From Siphonodentalium dalli (Eukaryota > Mollusca > Scaphopoda > Gadilida > Siphonodentaliidae), in NCBI GenBank assembly GCA_032622095.1, contig CP136065.1, positions 214,750,151 to 214,814,150 on the forward strand: a DNA stretch of 64,000 bases, given 5' to 3'. The notes beneath the pieces are model-generated. The model was not told where the DNA came from. It saw nothing but the letters and a program-made list of their open reading frames with translations, and did not search any database. The position numbers and the translations under genes are program-made. Below, piece by piece: positions 23,946 through 34,843 of this stretch (position 1 is the first letter of the stretch; every line of letters begins with the position of its first letter).

Positions 23946-26900
23946 TTACACAATGGTGTAGTACAACCCAATACGGCCGGGTGGATTCTAACATCAATAC
24001 TGACAGCGAGTTTGCTATTTCAAAGCGGTAAGGGTATGGGTACGCATACGGGTAGCTATACATGTACTGTGCTAATACGAATATGGTTATCGCAAACTGT
24101 TTGACTGGTAGGATTCTGCACATCGAGTGGTAATGGTTTGGGGAGTCAACTCGAACAGCATTCATATATGAAATAGAGAAATTCGCCTGGTTGGTCAACA
24201 TTACACTTGCCGTTATAAAGTGGATTCATCAGACATGAGACGATAATGGGTTGTGTTGTCTTTCTACTAAATATTTTGATAATAAAATATAATAGTTGGA
24301 TTTCATGACCACACAAAAGTTGAAATTATCAGGTTAGGAAAATATGTTATACATTAACGTTAGGTGAATTCCTCATCTAATGATATGTTACAATCTTTCA
24401 TCAGTTATCATTTGTTCACAATCATCACAGCAAATTGGAGGATAATTCAGTCCCCTACCTAGGCTGGTATGGTCACATATAATTTCGTTATTAAATTTAT
24501 ATTTTATTTAAGACTGTTGCCCGTTCCAAGTTAAAGTGTGTAATAATGTCTGTAACAACGTATAGCGGAGAGAAACTCATTAAGAGTTTAAGTTGTGCAT
24601 GTAGCTTGTGTCCCAATCCACTTTGTATCTTAGTACAAATACAATATGTTTAAAGTAAACAAAAACTAATTTCATACCAACGAATTCGAGCCATTGTGTC
24701 CTTCTCTCGGGTTTCTGCTTATGTTTCCCTCAAAATGAAAAGTAGACGATTCCAATATACAATGTATACGTTGATAACTGATGGGTTAACTCATTAAGTA
24801 AATATAGGGTCAAAGGTCGAATTGTGCGGTTAATTCTCAACTGTGATCTTTTTGCGTTTGAGCTTTTTGTCATAAAATGGCGCTCATTAATATTTATTCA
24901 AACGTTTGGCGTTAAAGGGATACTGTACTCAAATATTGTTGTTGGTTTCTATAGTCTATGAGTCGTAGAATAAGGTAACCAGATATCCTTTATTTTAAAG
25001 TAATGAAGTAATGTTATGGATTAGTAAAATACGAAGTAATATAACATATGGATGGTAGATTAGCGGGAATGCGCAAATGTATCAAATAAATGTTATATTA
25101 TATGTATGCTAGTCCCATATACTCATTGGAGTTATATAGTCACCAGTCAGTGGGTGAGTTTACGCCCCGCGTCGTTATAATTGTTTACACGATCATGTGT
25201 GTCATGCGTTGCCCATTCCATTATTCGTGAATTAATTTGATTTCGTCTTGTACACGGAAATTTGTAATTTATTTTATGGCTCCAGCCAAAAATTTAATTT
25301 ATATCAAATTAGGAACTTTGATTTTAAGATAACCTATTAACCTGGTCGTTTACATAATACATATTCGACTCAAATTACTTATTTTTCTATATAAATATCG
25401 ATATTAGATCGTTGTTATTACCGGGAATTTATTGAAAATGGCGTACATTATCCATTTAAGGCAGTGAATCAAACTGATCATATGGATTATATACGCTTGT
25501 CTACGAAATATCATAGATATCATATGTATTTCGTGGGGTATATTGGCCAATGTTCATGTATGTTCTAAATACACCTTGATGGATAGTTTTCTTGGGAAAT
25601 ATTCAGATAATAAGTAAGAAAAACGACTGCTCTTTTCTTGAACTTATTACCTGAACATTCCCCACCAATATATGTGAATCCTGTTATTACCTAAACGCTC
25701 CTCCAAATGAATACTATACCATTCAAGTGTATAATTGTGATGGGAGAGTCCATTTAATATATAAAGGGTTATACTGCAGCCTGGCATAGCTAACACACGA
25801 GAACAGAGTTGTGTATGGCATGCACACAAGAGAGGTTTTTTTTAAAACGTCCGACTTCGGTCTGTGTACCATTGACTTACTAGATTTGTTGAATGTTGCA
25901 CGGAATTCGTTTTAGATATAACTGATGTCTCAGTGCAGTATAATATTAAACCCACCTCGGGCACAGATAATTATAGTCTCTTATCCTTGGCGTGTGAATT
26001 TGTTTTTTCGGTCTAAACTTCCTATTTGTATAACTTAGGTTTTCTGTGGGAAACCATACTATGTCCATAATACTTTACCATATCAACCGATGGCGCTACT
26101 AAACCGGGGGATATCTAGAATGATACTGATGTTGAAACAGCCGCACACTTTGAAATGATTACACTCACATAGTCCATGCTAGTTACAATAAATCACGAAC
26201 GGTGATTGGTCACCTACCAATGGGGTCATACGTGTTATATTCCAATAAAACACACCATAACACGAACCGACGCCACATCATGTTGACCTTAATCACTAAA
26301 AGCGGTTGGTTGAATAACTGGGCTCGTGACCAAAGACTTACAGTGTTATACGGTATACTATCCACACTGGAGACAAACAGAATAATAATTTTAGCTGATT
26401 TTATGGAAATAAATTAGAAAGAGCTATATAAATGTACATAGTGAATGGAGTTTAAGTGTGTCTTATTGAGGAATAATGCGCTGCGTTTAGCTCACATATA
26501 GGACATATAGTGTAAACCGCTCCGCGGTTCACACAACAGCCACAGCCCACTATTCCTAAAAAAAAAACACATACAAACTACGACGCATTCATGTCTTAAA
26601 TACAATAAGTTTGTCGGAAAATAATATGAGTTGTAAATTGTTTGATGACCGGCGTGAGCCTGTCGGTTGGGTTTGTTGCATGATATTACGTTCTTCGTAT
26701 GCATGCTGAATACAGTCGTTGAATTGTGTTATCTGGCAGTAGCAGATTGACAGACTATAATTAGTCAAGACGCGTTTACACACACCGACTTGAACCACAC
26801 GCCATTAAAATCCGACACATAGATCTAAATTGCAGGAACGGCGCTTCACTCTAACGTTACCATTGACGAATCCCTTCATACTACATGTAACTGATAAGGT

Positions 26901-27117
26901 CGCTGTTACATGAATATCCCATTGTACGTCACATGCACCGGCCATTATTTTTGTTATATACAAACTGTGGGGATAGGTACATATGCATGGCATACATATC
27001 GTCATTTTGAATGCTATGTATAAATAGTTCATTGTACTAGTATATTTCATTAGTTTTTGTGATACATGATTGTGTTCTTTGAGATAACCTTAATTGTTAT
27101 AATCCACGTTCTTTTAG
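23946..27117 (+). other. Remaining intron before the last receptor-gene exon
   Basis: About 3.2 kb of AT-rich DNA. I see no recognisable transposon or exon. The scattered 60-108 codon frames on the minus strand have no domain signature. Confidence 0.5.
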
Positions 27118-27312
27118 GACAATGAATACAGTGCGTTCAGCACAAACTGGGTCAGGCCTGAGGTGGTGATGCGTCTGAAGAGGATTTGTGTTACGATCAA
27201 CCTGGCAAAAGCAACTCACAAGCCTGTAGGACAAATGTCTTCCATGAATATAACATCAGTCATGGGCAAGCGATTAAGGGGAACATATGTGGCTTGTTTC
27301 AGCAAAGATTGA
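27118..27312 (+). CDS. Receptor-like gene, exon G: end of the cytoplasmic tail with stop
   Basis: After the acceptor TTCTTTTAG, phase 0, the frame reads DNEYSAFSTNWVRPEVVMRL, continues KRICVTINLAKATHKPVG and ends at TGA 27310-27312 (64 codons). With exons A-F the known part of the protein is about 405 residues. The tail has no kinase or phosphatase domain; EYSAF is another possible phosphotyrosine site. A weak alternative donor at 27163 (GTGGTG) could lead to further exons. Many mollusc relatives continue into tyrosine-phosphatase domains, but no such exon is seen downstream here. Confidence 0.6.
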   Translation, partial: DNEYSAFSTNWVRPEVVMRLKRICVTINLAKATHKPVGQMSSMNITSVMGKRLRGTYVACFSKD

Positions 27313-27504
27313 AACAGAATGATTCATAGAAACCATCTCTAACTGCCCCTGTTGATATTCTGGAAATCCATGCGAATATAACTGACCACTACTCTGGGTG
27401 TGTCCCGTTCCACACGGAAAGAATTGAACTGTACTCGAATATATATCAAGAACGAATGGTTATTACACATATAACCTATATATGTTTCGGATTCCCCACA
27501 CATC

Positions 27505-27715
27505 GGATATATGAAATATAATTATCTTCAAGATAGTCCACAGATCATGAACTGCAACAAAAACACGATTCAAAGTCGGATAGATCTGAGAAAATCAGGA
27601 TACACGTGCATCTTAAGCAAATTACCAACAAACATGTTTGGTCCATCCCACCCGAAACCCCTTACACATGCTACTGCTTGGCAATGTACATGTGTTAAAC
27701 TTGTATCATAAACTA
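27505..27715 (+). repeat. Unexpanded ancestor-like copy of the sequence that gave rise to the 41-bp minisatellite
   Basis: This segment (from ATAATTATCTTCAAGATAGT to ACATGTGTTAAACTTGTAT) is a full-length version of the sequence found split on either side of the array at 27,750-30,300. In it, ATTCAAAGTCGG and the block ATCCCACCCGAAACCCCTTA are separated by about 75 bp; in the array unit their counterparts abut. Confidence 0.75.
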
Positions 27716-27883
27716 CTTATTTTGTGTGCAGAATTACCCGCACCTCGATTATATTAAATAGAATTATCTTTAAGATCGTCCACGGTTTATAACTGCAACA
27801 AGATGATTTGAAGTCGGTATATAGATTTAAGAAGATCTGGATACACGTGTATCATAAGCAAATTACCTACATAACTGTTTGGC

Positions 27884-30165
27884 CCCTCCCATCCGAACCG
27901 TCTTACATACGATTCGAAGTCGGCCCCTCCCATCCGAACCGTCTTACATACGATTCGAAGTCGGCCCCTCCCATCCGAACCGTCTTACAAACGATTCGAA
28001 GTCGGCCCCTCCCATCCGAACCGTCTTACATACGATTCGAAGTCGGCCCCTCCCATCCGAACCGTCTTACATACGATTCGAAGTCGGCCCCTCCCATCCG
28101 AACCGTCTTGCATACGATTCGAAGTCGGCCCCTCCCATACGAACCGTCTTACATACGATTCGAAGTCGGCCCCTCCCATCCGAACCGTCTTACATACGAT
28201 TCGAAGTCGGCCCTCCCATACGAACTGTCTTACATACGATTCGAAGTCGGCCCTCCCATACGAACTGTCTTACATACGATTCGAAGTCGGCCCTCCCATA
28301 CGAACCGTCTTACATACGATTCGAAGTCGGCCCTCCCATACGAACTGTCTTACATACGATTCGAAGTCGGCCCCTCCCATCCGAACCGTCTTGCATACGA
28401 TTCGAAGTCGGCCCCTCCCATCCGAACCGTCTTACATACGATTCGAAGTCGGCCCCTCCCATCCGAACCGTCTTACATACGATTCGAAGTCGGCCCCTCC
28501 CATCCGAACCGTCTTACATACGATTCGAAGTCGGCCCCTCCCATCCGAACCGTCTTACATACGATTCGAAGTCGGCCCCTCCCATCCGAACCGTCTTACA
28601 TACGATTCGAAGTCGGCCCCTCCCATCCGAACCGTCTTGCATACGATTCGAAGTCGGCCCCTCCCATCCGAACCGTCTTACATACGATTCGAAGTCGGCC
28701 CCTCCCATCCGAACCGTCTTACATACGATTCGAAGTCGGCCCCTCCCATCTGAACCGTCTTACATACGATTCGAAGTCGGCCCCTCCCATCTGAACCGTC
28801 TTACATACGATTCGAAGTCGGCCCCTCCCATCTGAACCGTCTCGCATACGATTCGAAGTCGGCTCCTCCCATCCGAACCGTCTTGCATACGATTCGAAGT
28901 CGGCCCCTCCCATCCGAACCGTCTTACATACGATTCGAAGTCGGCCCCTCCCATCCGAACCGTCTTGCATACGATTCGAAGTCGGCCCCTCCCATACGAA
29001 CCGTCTTACATACGATTCGAAGTCGGCCCCTCCCATCCGAACCGTCTTACATACGATTCGAAGTCGGCCCCTCCCATCCGAACCGTCTTACATACGATTC
29101 GAGGTCGGCCCCTCCCATCCGAACCGTATTACATACGATTCGAAGTCGGCCCCTCCCATCCGAACCGTCTTACATACGATTCGAAGTCGGCCCCTCCCAT
29201 CCGAACTGTCTCACATACGATTCGAAGTTGGCCACTCCCATCCGAACCGTCTTACATACGATTCGAAGTCGGCCCCTCCCATCCGAACCGTCTTACATAC
29301 GATTCGAAGTCGGCCCCTCCCATCCGAACTGTCTCACATACGATTCGAAGTCGGCCCCTCCCATCTGAACCGTCTTACATACGATTCGAAGTCGGCCCCT
29401 CCCATCCGAACCGTCTTACATACGATTCGAAGTCGGCCCCTCCCATCCTAACTGTCTCACATACGATTCGAAGTTGGCCCCTCCCATCCGAACCGTCTTA
29501 CATACGATTCGAAGTCGGCCCCTCCCATCCGAACCGTCTTACATACGATTCGAAGTCGGCCCCTCCCATCCGAACCGTCTTACATACGATTCGAAGTCGG
29601 CCCCTCCCATCCGAACCGTCTTACATACGATTCGAAGTCGGCCCCTCCCATCCGAACCGTCTTACATACGATTCGAAGTCGGCCCCTCCCATCTGAACCG
29701 TCTTACATACGATTCGAAGTCGGCCCCTCCCATCCGAACCGTCTTACATACGATTCGAAGTCGGCCCCTCCCATCCGAACTGTCTCACATACGATTCGAA
29801 GTTGGCCCCTCCCATCCGAACCGTCTTACATACGATTCGAAGTCGGCCCCTCCCATCCGAACCGTCTTACATACGATTCGAAGTCGGCCCCTCCCATCCG
29901 AACCGTCTTACATACGATTCGAAGTCGGCCCCTCCCATCCGAACCGTCTTACATACGATTCGAAGTCGGCCCCTCCCATCCGAACCGTCTTACATACGAT
30001 TCGAAGTCGGCCCCTCCCATCCGAACTGTCTTACATACGATTCGAAGTCGGCCCCTCCCATCCTAACCGTCTTACATACGATTCGAAGTCGGCCCCTCCC
30101 ATACGATTCGAAGTCGGCCCCCTCCCATACGATTCGAAGTCGGCCCCTCACATACGATTCTAAGT
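27884..30165 (+). repeat. 41-bp minisatellite, about 55 copies
   Basis: The unit is 41 bp (CCCCTCCCATCCGAACCGTC followed by TTACATACGATTCGAAGTCGG), strikingly uniform. Around 28,200-28,370 there are a few 40-bp units with CCCTCCCATACGAAC. Because 41 is not a multiple of three and the unit has no stop in the three forward frames, the array gives forward open frames up to 328 codons plus shorter minus-strand ones. All are artefacts with a 41-residue period. The last units decay to a shorter CATACGATTCGAAGTCGGCC form. Confidence 0.97.
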
Positions 30166-30310
30166 CGGCATATATATTTAAGAAAATCAGGATGCACGTT
30201 TATCTTAAGCAAATTACCTACAAAACTGATTGGCTCAACCCATCTGAACCGTCATACATACGATACTGCTTGGCAATGTACATATGTTAAACTTGTATGA
30301 TATTGTTTGT
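30166..30310 (+). repeat. Right flank of the 41-bp array, second half of the ancestral repeat
   Basis: From TATATTTAAGAAAATCAGGA to ATACTGCTTGGCAATGTACA this matches the middle and end of the 27,505-27,715 copy. The array thus sits inside a duplicated ~200-bp segment. Confidence 0.75.
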
Positions 30311-30439
30311 TTTTATCAAATTATTGTTTACAGACAGAGGCGCTAAGTACATATATGTTTTAGTTAATTGTTCCCTACCACTGTTGTATCATGCTTACAA
30401 ATAACAATTAACCCTTTCTATACTAAATACTCATTGATG

Positions 30440-30660
30440 AGTAGTTCTCTTTGGAAATTTCATAATCTATATAAACGATCAGCCGGATAGTGTAATTTGT
30501 TCCTGTCTTATATTTGCTGATGATACGAAACTTGTATGCAGCCCACTTTGCGACAATATTTACACGGAAATTGGCGCCATATGCAGGTGGTTACACAAAT
30601 GGCAACTTTGTTTTAATAGAGACAAAATACATGTCAATATTTGGCAACAGCTGTTTCTAC
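30440..30660 (+). pseudogene. Reverse transcriptase fragment of a non-LTR retrotransposon
   Basis: In one frame the sequence reads IIYINDQPDSVICSCLIFAD and then DTKLVCSPLCDNIYTEIG. The IYINDLPD ... LIFADDTKL pattern is the catalytic palm region of jockey/CR1-type LINE reverse transcriptases, followed by the usual W..W.L.FN..K (WLHKWQLCFNRDK). It breaks off on both sides, so only about 70 codons survive. The longer 114-codon frame here is in a different register. Confidence 0.8.
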
Positions 30661-30932
30661 TTCGCGGAAGTAAAAGTACATTCTAATAACATATTTTTGT
30701 CTCAAAGTTTATATAATTGCTTAGTAAATGAAAATTCATATCTAGCTGTCGGCTGTGCGATTCTCGTTTATGTTTATTTGCGCGCTCTCAATACCGCTTG
30801 TGGAATAGACCGGTTCATCAGGCTTGTCCAAAACTTCAAAAATCTGAAAACGTTGTAAGTGTCCTGACCCATCCAACGTAACTTGACTTGGTGAATGTCG
30901 TTAGATATGTACCGTTTACGTTGGGGTGAAGT

Positions 30933-30940
30933 TATGATGA

Positions 30941-30974
<34 letters not shown>

Positions 30975-31090
30975 GGTGGTGGTGACGGTGATGGTGGTGA
31001 TGATGATGGTGGTCGTCGTGATGGTGGTGGTCGTGGTGGTGGTGGTGGTGATGCTGGTGGTGATGGTGATGGTGATGACGATGATGATGA
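30933..31090 (+). repeat. (ATG)n/(GTG)n trinucleotide microsatellite
   Basis: About 160 bp of ATG, then GTG, then mixed GTG/ATG/GTC triplets. It encodes runs of Met/Val on the plus strand and His on the minus strand, which explains the low-complexity open frames. Confidence 0.95.
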
Positions 31091-31299
31091 AAAAACCGGG
31101 AGTCGATGTACATTTCTATATATGTGATGTCCATTCTTTTATTTCTTTTGTTCATCTTTTGTGAAAAAATATATATATTTTGTTGTATCAATGTCAATAT
31201 ATACAATATCTTTGATCAGAGAATTGATCATATATAACCTCATTTTGTGACTCCCAACATGACGATGATCACATGACATCCATTCGATTGACCGATTTT

Positions 31300-31685
31300 A
31301 TATTTACAACTTAGATATCTTGTATTGACAACTTGGATACCTTGTATATACAACTTAGCTATTTTGTATATACAACTTAGCTACATTTTATATGCAACTG
31401 GCTACCTTACCAATACAACTTATCTATTTTGTATATATACAAGATAAGCTCTATCTATACAACTTAGCTATATTGTGTATACAACTTAGCAATATCGTAT
31501 ATAAAACTTAGCAATATTGTATATACAAATTAACAATATTGTATATACACCTTAACAATGTTGAATATATGACTTAGTTATATTGTATATACAACATAGC
31601 TTTTTTGTTGATACGGCTTAGCTACCTTGTATGTACAACTTAACTATCTTGTATATACAACTTAGCTATCTTGTATGTACAACCT
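31300..31685 (+). repeat. ~22-bp minisatellite (TATACAACTTAGCTATNTTG)
   Basis: About 16-18 degenerate copies of TATACAACTTAGCTATCTTG, 20-24 bp long, in head-to-tail order. The unit is AT-rich and carries no coding potential. Confidence 0.85.
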
Positions 31686-31689
31686 TTTT

Positions 31690-33335
31690 GGATTTGTTTT
31701 GCACATGGCACCAATACGCTGTCGTATGATGTAAGTTGCATAATTATAGTGTATCACTTCCGGGCCACAACAACCATAATCGTTTATGAAACCCAATTTC
31801 CAGGCAACAAATAGCTTTTTGTGAATAAAATAGATGAAACTGAAGATTGTGTATAGTATTTGTCTATACACCGAGAGTAATTCAATGTGAAATATGTTAA
31901 AATGTATTTTGTCTTGATTGAGAGTGCTATAAGATTAATATTATCCATCATAACCTGGGGTGTGGGATGGAAAAATATAATATCTGGCCCCTCGGGTAGA
32001 TATTTGGGCCGGACACGAGGCTTGCCGAATGTCCAGCCCAAATATCTGGCCCTAAGGGTGAGATTTGTCAATTCCCATATCCAAGGTCATGATGGATCAT
32101 TTTTCCCACCTCATTCCGATTTTTCTGTTTAATACCAATCTTTGGCACATTCCAGTAGCTTCGTAACGGTACGTCTGGGGAGAAATCTCATGCGATATTC
32201 GTGATTATCTGGGATGATTTTAGTATATATAGTATATAAACAAAGCGCGTTACCCATGCGCGCAGGGTTAATACGTTCGTACGAATCGACATGGGCTTGT
32301 GAAAGCCACATAAATTTGTCCCATCGTTGCACCTGCATAGATTCCGAGAAACGCGCGCATTGATATGAAGTATATACAACTAGACCAATCGTGGTTGTTA
32401 TGGGAAATGTCCATATTGGTACCATTAGAAAAGGAAACATGTTTTTATATGACAGACAAAATGATAGTTAGACGTGTTCCACGATTTATTGCAACGATGA
32501 CAGCTGTTCGATTGTGGAACTATTTCGTTCGTCATTTGTGAAGCGGCTATTGTTTACGTGTTACGAAATGTGCAAATAATGCCAGTTTCGCTTTGAGGGC
32601 CTTCCGTTGGATGGAATGTGTTCGCACAAATAGTCGTTTATATTGCATGTTCTGCAACTCTGGTTGCAAATTGTTATCCAACTGGTGACCATTTCAGTAA
32701 AATAAATTACGTATTGAGAAATTTCACAGCAAATACTGGTTGGAGAACCAAACAATCCTAACATATTTTGGTCTAAATTCACCACTGATTTTGACCAAAG
32801 TTATAGGGCCTCACCAACCCCCACCCTAATCCACCTGTCATCACGTAACATCCCTTCATGATAATAACCGACCTTATCATCCGGAAATAAAATTAATCGG
32901 CAAACCGAACCGAACATAGATTCAATCTTGACCTGTTTTTGTTTTGCATGAGAGCAACCAATTTATTCATTTTTGAAACGATCGGGCAGCTGTAACTATA
33001 GAACCCAAATACTATAGATTGTAAGTTTTCAAGGTCCATCATTGGCGGACCGCGACAATATTTGACTGTTTTATCATGCACCTGAGACAGACGCGTCCGA
33101 TTCGTGTCACTGCATGATGCAATAATCAACAATGACGTCAACGAATAGACAACATAACCAGAAAAGCGTGCTAGGCCGACAAAGTAATCATTTTTTTCGG
33201 CATATTATCTCATTGACACGGACAACATAACTGGGGTCAGACAAACACGTAATCAAGATAACTGTCGGCTTGACCGATATATTGGTCCAAGTAAAGGGTG
33301 GCCGTGAATTTCGTGCTATCTATTGTTTTCGGATA
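31690..33335. other. No supportable gene; one small inverted repeat
   Basis: At about 31,980-32,055 the sequence ATATCTGGCCC...GGGTAGATATTTGGGCCGGAC is followed by its imperfect complement (GTCCAGCCCAAATATCTGGC). Minus-strand frames at 32,129-32,440 and 32,893-33,141 look random to me. Nothing else recognised. Confidence 0.4.
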
Positions 33336-33520
33336 TGTGCACAATGATAGATAGATAGATAGATCTTTATTTGCACAATAATATACGATACATTGACAAA
33401 GTAGTGAACAAAATTGTATTATTGCACAGGAGCAGCATGACCTAGATGGCCGTCTTCCTGCTGCCCCTGAATGATAAGTGCAATATGAATATATGATAGC
33501 GTGTATAGAATTTGACACAG
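33336..33520 (-). mobile_element. LINE 3' terminus with AATAAA and (GATA)n tail
   Basis: Read on the minus strand, the sequence ends TTGTGCAAATAAAGATC followed by (TATC)n at 33346-33364. An AATAAA signal followed by a short tetranucleotide repeat is the usual end of several LINE families in marine invertebrates. Only about 150 bp of body can be followed, so the clade is unknown. Confidence 0.55.
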
Positions 33521-33787
33521 ACTATTTGGTATTTAGATGGCCGGTTGGTGCCTACTAATATTTTATGTGATAATTTTAATCAAGGCTTTTTTTTTCTTCT
33601 TTTTTTTTGGACAAGTTTAAGAGTTTGTAACAAATTGTAACAATGATGCAACACTGATGGGTGTGTTCATTGTCGTCGCGGTTGTAATGTACACAAGTGT
33701 GCATAATGTTGGCATCAAAGTCGTTGATATAGCGTTACTTCTTGTCTATATTATATACGTTCCAGTGGTGGACAATTCCACAAATCA

Positions 33788-34555
33788 GTGAACTGTCCTC
33801 ACCATGCACGTGACCGTGACGACAACGGGTTCCGTCAAACAAGACCAACCATTGACTACCCACACGAAGTCAGTTATCGCGACAATAACAATGGGCCAAC
33901 CGACGTTCAATCAGAACCTTTAATAAATGCGGAAGTGTCCAAACCTAAATTCAACAACTCGAAACCAGGACCCAACAACAAAACGGATAAGGTGAAGCCG
34001 ACCATAGAGTCGCTCATTCTCGGTGCTAGCAAATGCAGAGACATTAAGGTCGACAAGCCAAACGCCAAACTTATATTAATGTCTGGTGAATCCTTCGAAA
34101 ATATTGATAAACTGATCGGCAGAGCTAATGCCATCCCAGGCATACAATCCAAAAACATAAGGTCTGTAACAATGCATCTAGGCACAAATAATATAACAAA
34201 CACCAACGCAAGTGACTCTCGGGTTAAATATTGGTTCAACAAGGCTTTGTTACAGCTCTTGGAGGAATTTGCAGACGCATCTATAACACTATGCAGTATC
34301 CCACCAAGAAGAGTGCCCGGAGGTAAATCACAACCGCACAACTCGGCTGCAGTGAATGTTAACGGGTACACGAGAATGCACTGTGACATACCTGATAAAT
34401 TCACCTTCATTGATAATGATCTAATTTTCATAAAGGATGGCAACATTGTGAAGTCATTATTCAAAGAGGACCAGGAGGACGGAGTACACCTGAGCCCGAA
34501 GGGACAAGACAAGCTCGGAAATGCTTTAAATGATACCGTAACGAATCAGATATAG
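33788..34555 (+). CDS. LINE ORF1-like protein with SGNH-hydrolase (esterase) domain
   Basis: A 255-codon open frame. After a ~70-residue polar N-terminus it shows the SGNH/GDSL esterase blocks: ESLILGASKCRDI (residues 75-86; Ser81 in GAS where GDS is usual), MHLGTNNI (129-136; block III with GTNN for GxND) and EDGVHLSPKGQDKLG (230-244; catalytic Asp231-His234). Such domains are known in ORF1 proteins of CR1- and L2-like LINEs. The endonuclease and reverse transcriptase of the same element follow on the same strand. The frame is intact while the rest is broken. The Asp-to-Ala change at residue 80 could matter for activity. Confidence 0.75.
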   Translation: MNCPHHARDRDDNGFRQTRPTIDYPHEVSYRDNNNGPTDVQSEPLINAEVSKPKFNNSKPGPNNKTDKVKPTIESLILGASKCRDIKVDKPNAKLILMSGESFENIDKLIGRANAIPGIQSKNIRSVTMHLGTNNITNTNASDSRVKYWFNKALLQLLEEFADASITLCSIPPRRVPGGKSQPHNSAAVNVNGYTRMHCDIPDKFTFIDNDLIFIKDGNIVKSLFKEDQEDGVHLSPKGQDKLGNALNDTVTNQI

Positions 34556-34843
34556 AAACCGTTCAGCAGCTTAATGATCTTAAGAGAACCGGAGTTGAAC
34601 TCACACAGTCGCCCGAACAACGCAAAAACGGACGCACAGCGGCGGAGCCGCGGAATGAACTCATAAATGGGACACTTACAGTTCCACATACCACATAACA
34701 AATCCAATCCCTAAAACTAATCGTTAAGTATCTTACTCCCAAATTGCAACGAAAGATTCGAGATGTGTAGAGATTCATAGTAAAGTTTGTTCAAAAGCGG
34801 AAAATCTACAACAGCGGGAATTCCCCCTTAACCATCCAATGTT

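Noticed and set aside
27884-30165. Possible tRNA B-box (GATTCGAAGTC resembles GGTTCGANTCC) repeated in every unit
   Set aside because: Only about 8 of 11 positions match, no A-box at proper spacing was found, and no cloverleaf can be drawn from the unit.
27808-30290. Long open frames (up to 328 codons) over the 41-bp array, on both strands
   Set aside because: The unit has no forward stops and a length not divisible by three, so the forward frames cycle through the same 41-residue period (shorter frames appear on the minus strand). Codon use and composition are those of the repeat, and there is no start context or domain.
30895-31206. Met/Val-rich and His-rich open frames
   Set aside because: They are the three-base ATG/GTG microsatellite read on its two strands.
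32129-32440. 103-codon minus-strand frame with a hydrophobic N-terminus
   Set aside because: It looks somewhat protein-like, but codon third positions appear random, no domain is recognised, and there are no splice or paralogue clues. Not strong enough to call.
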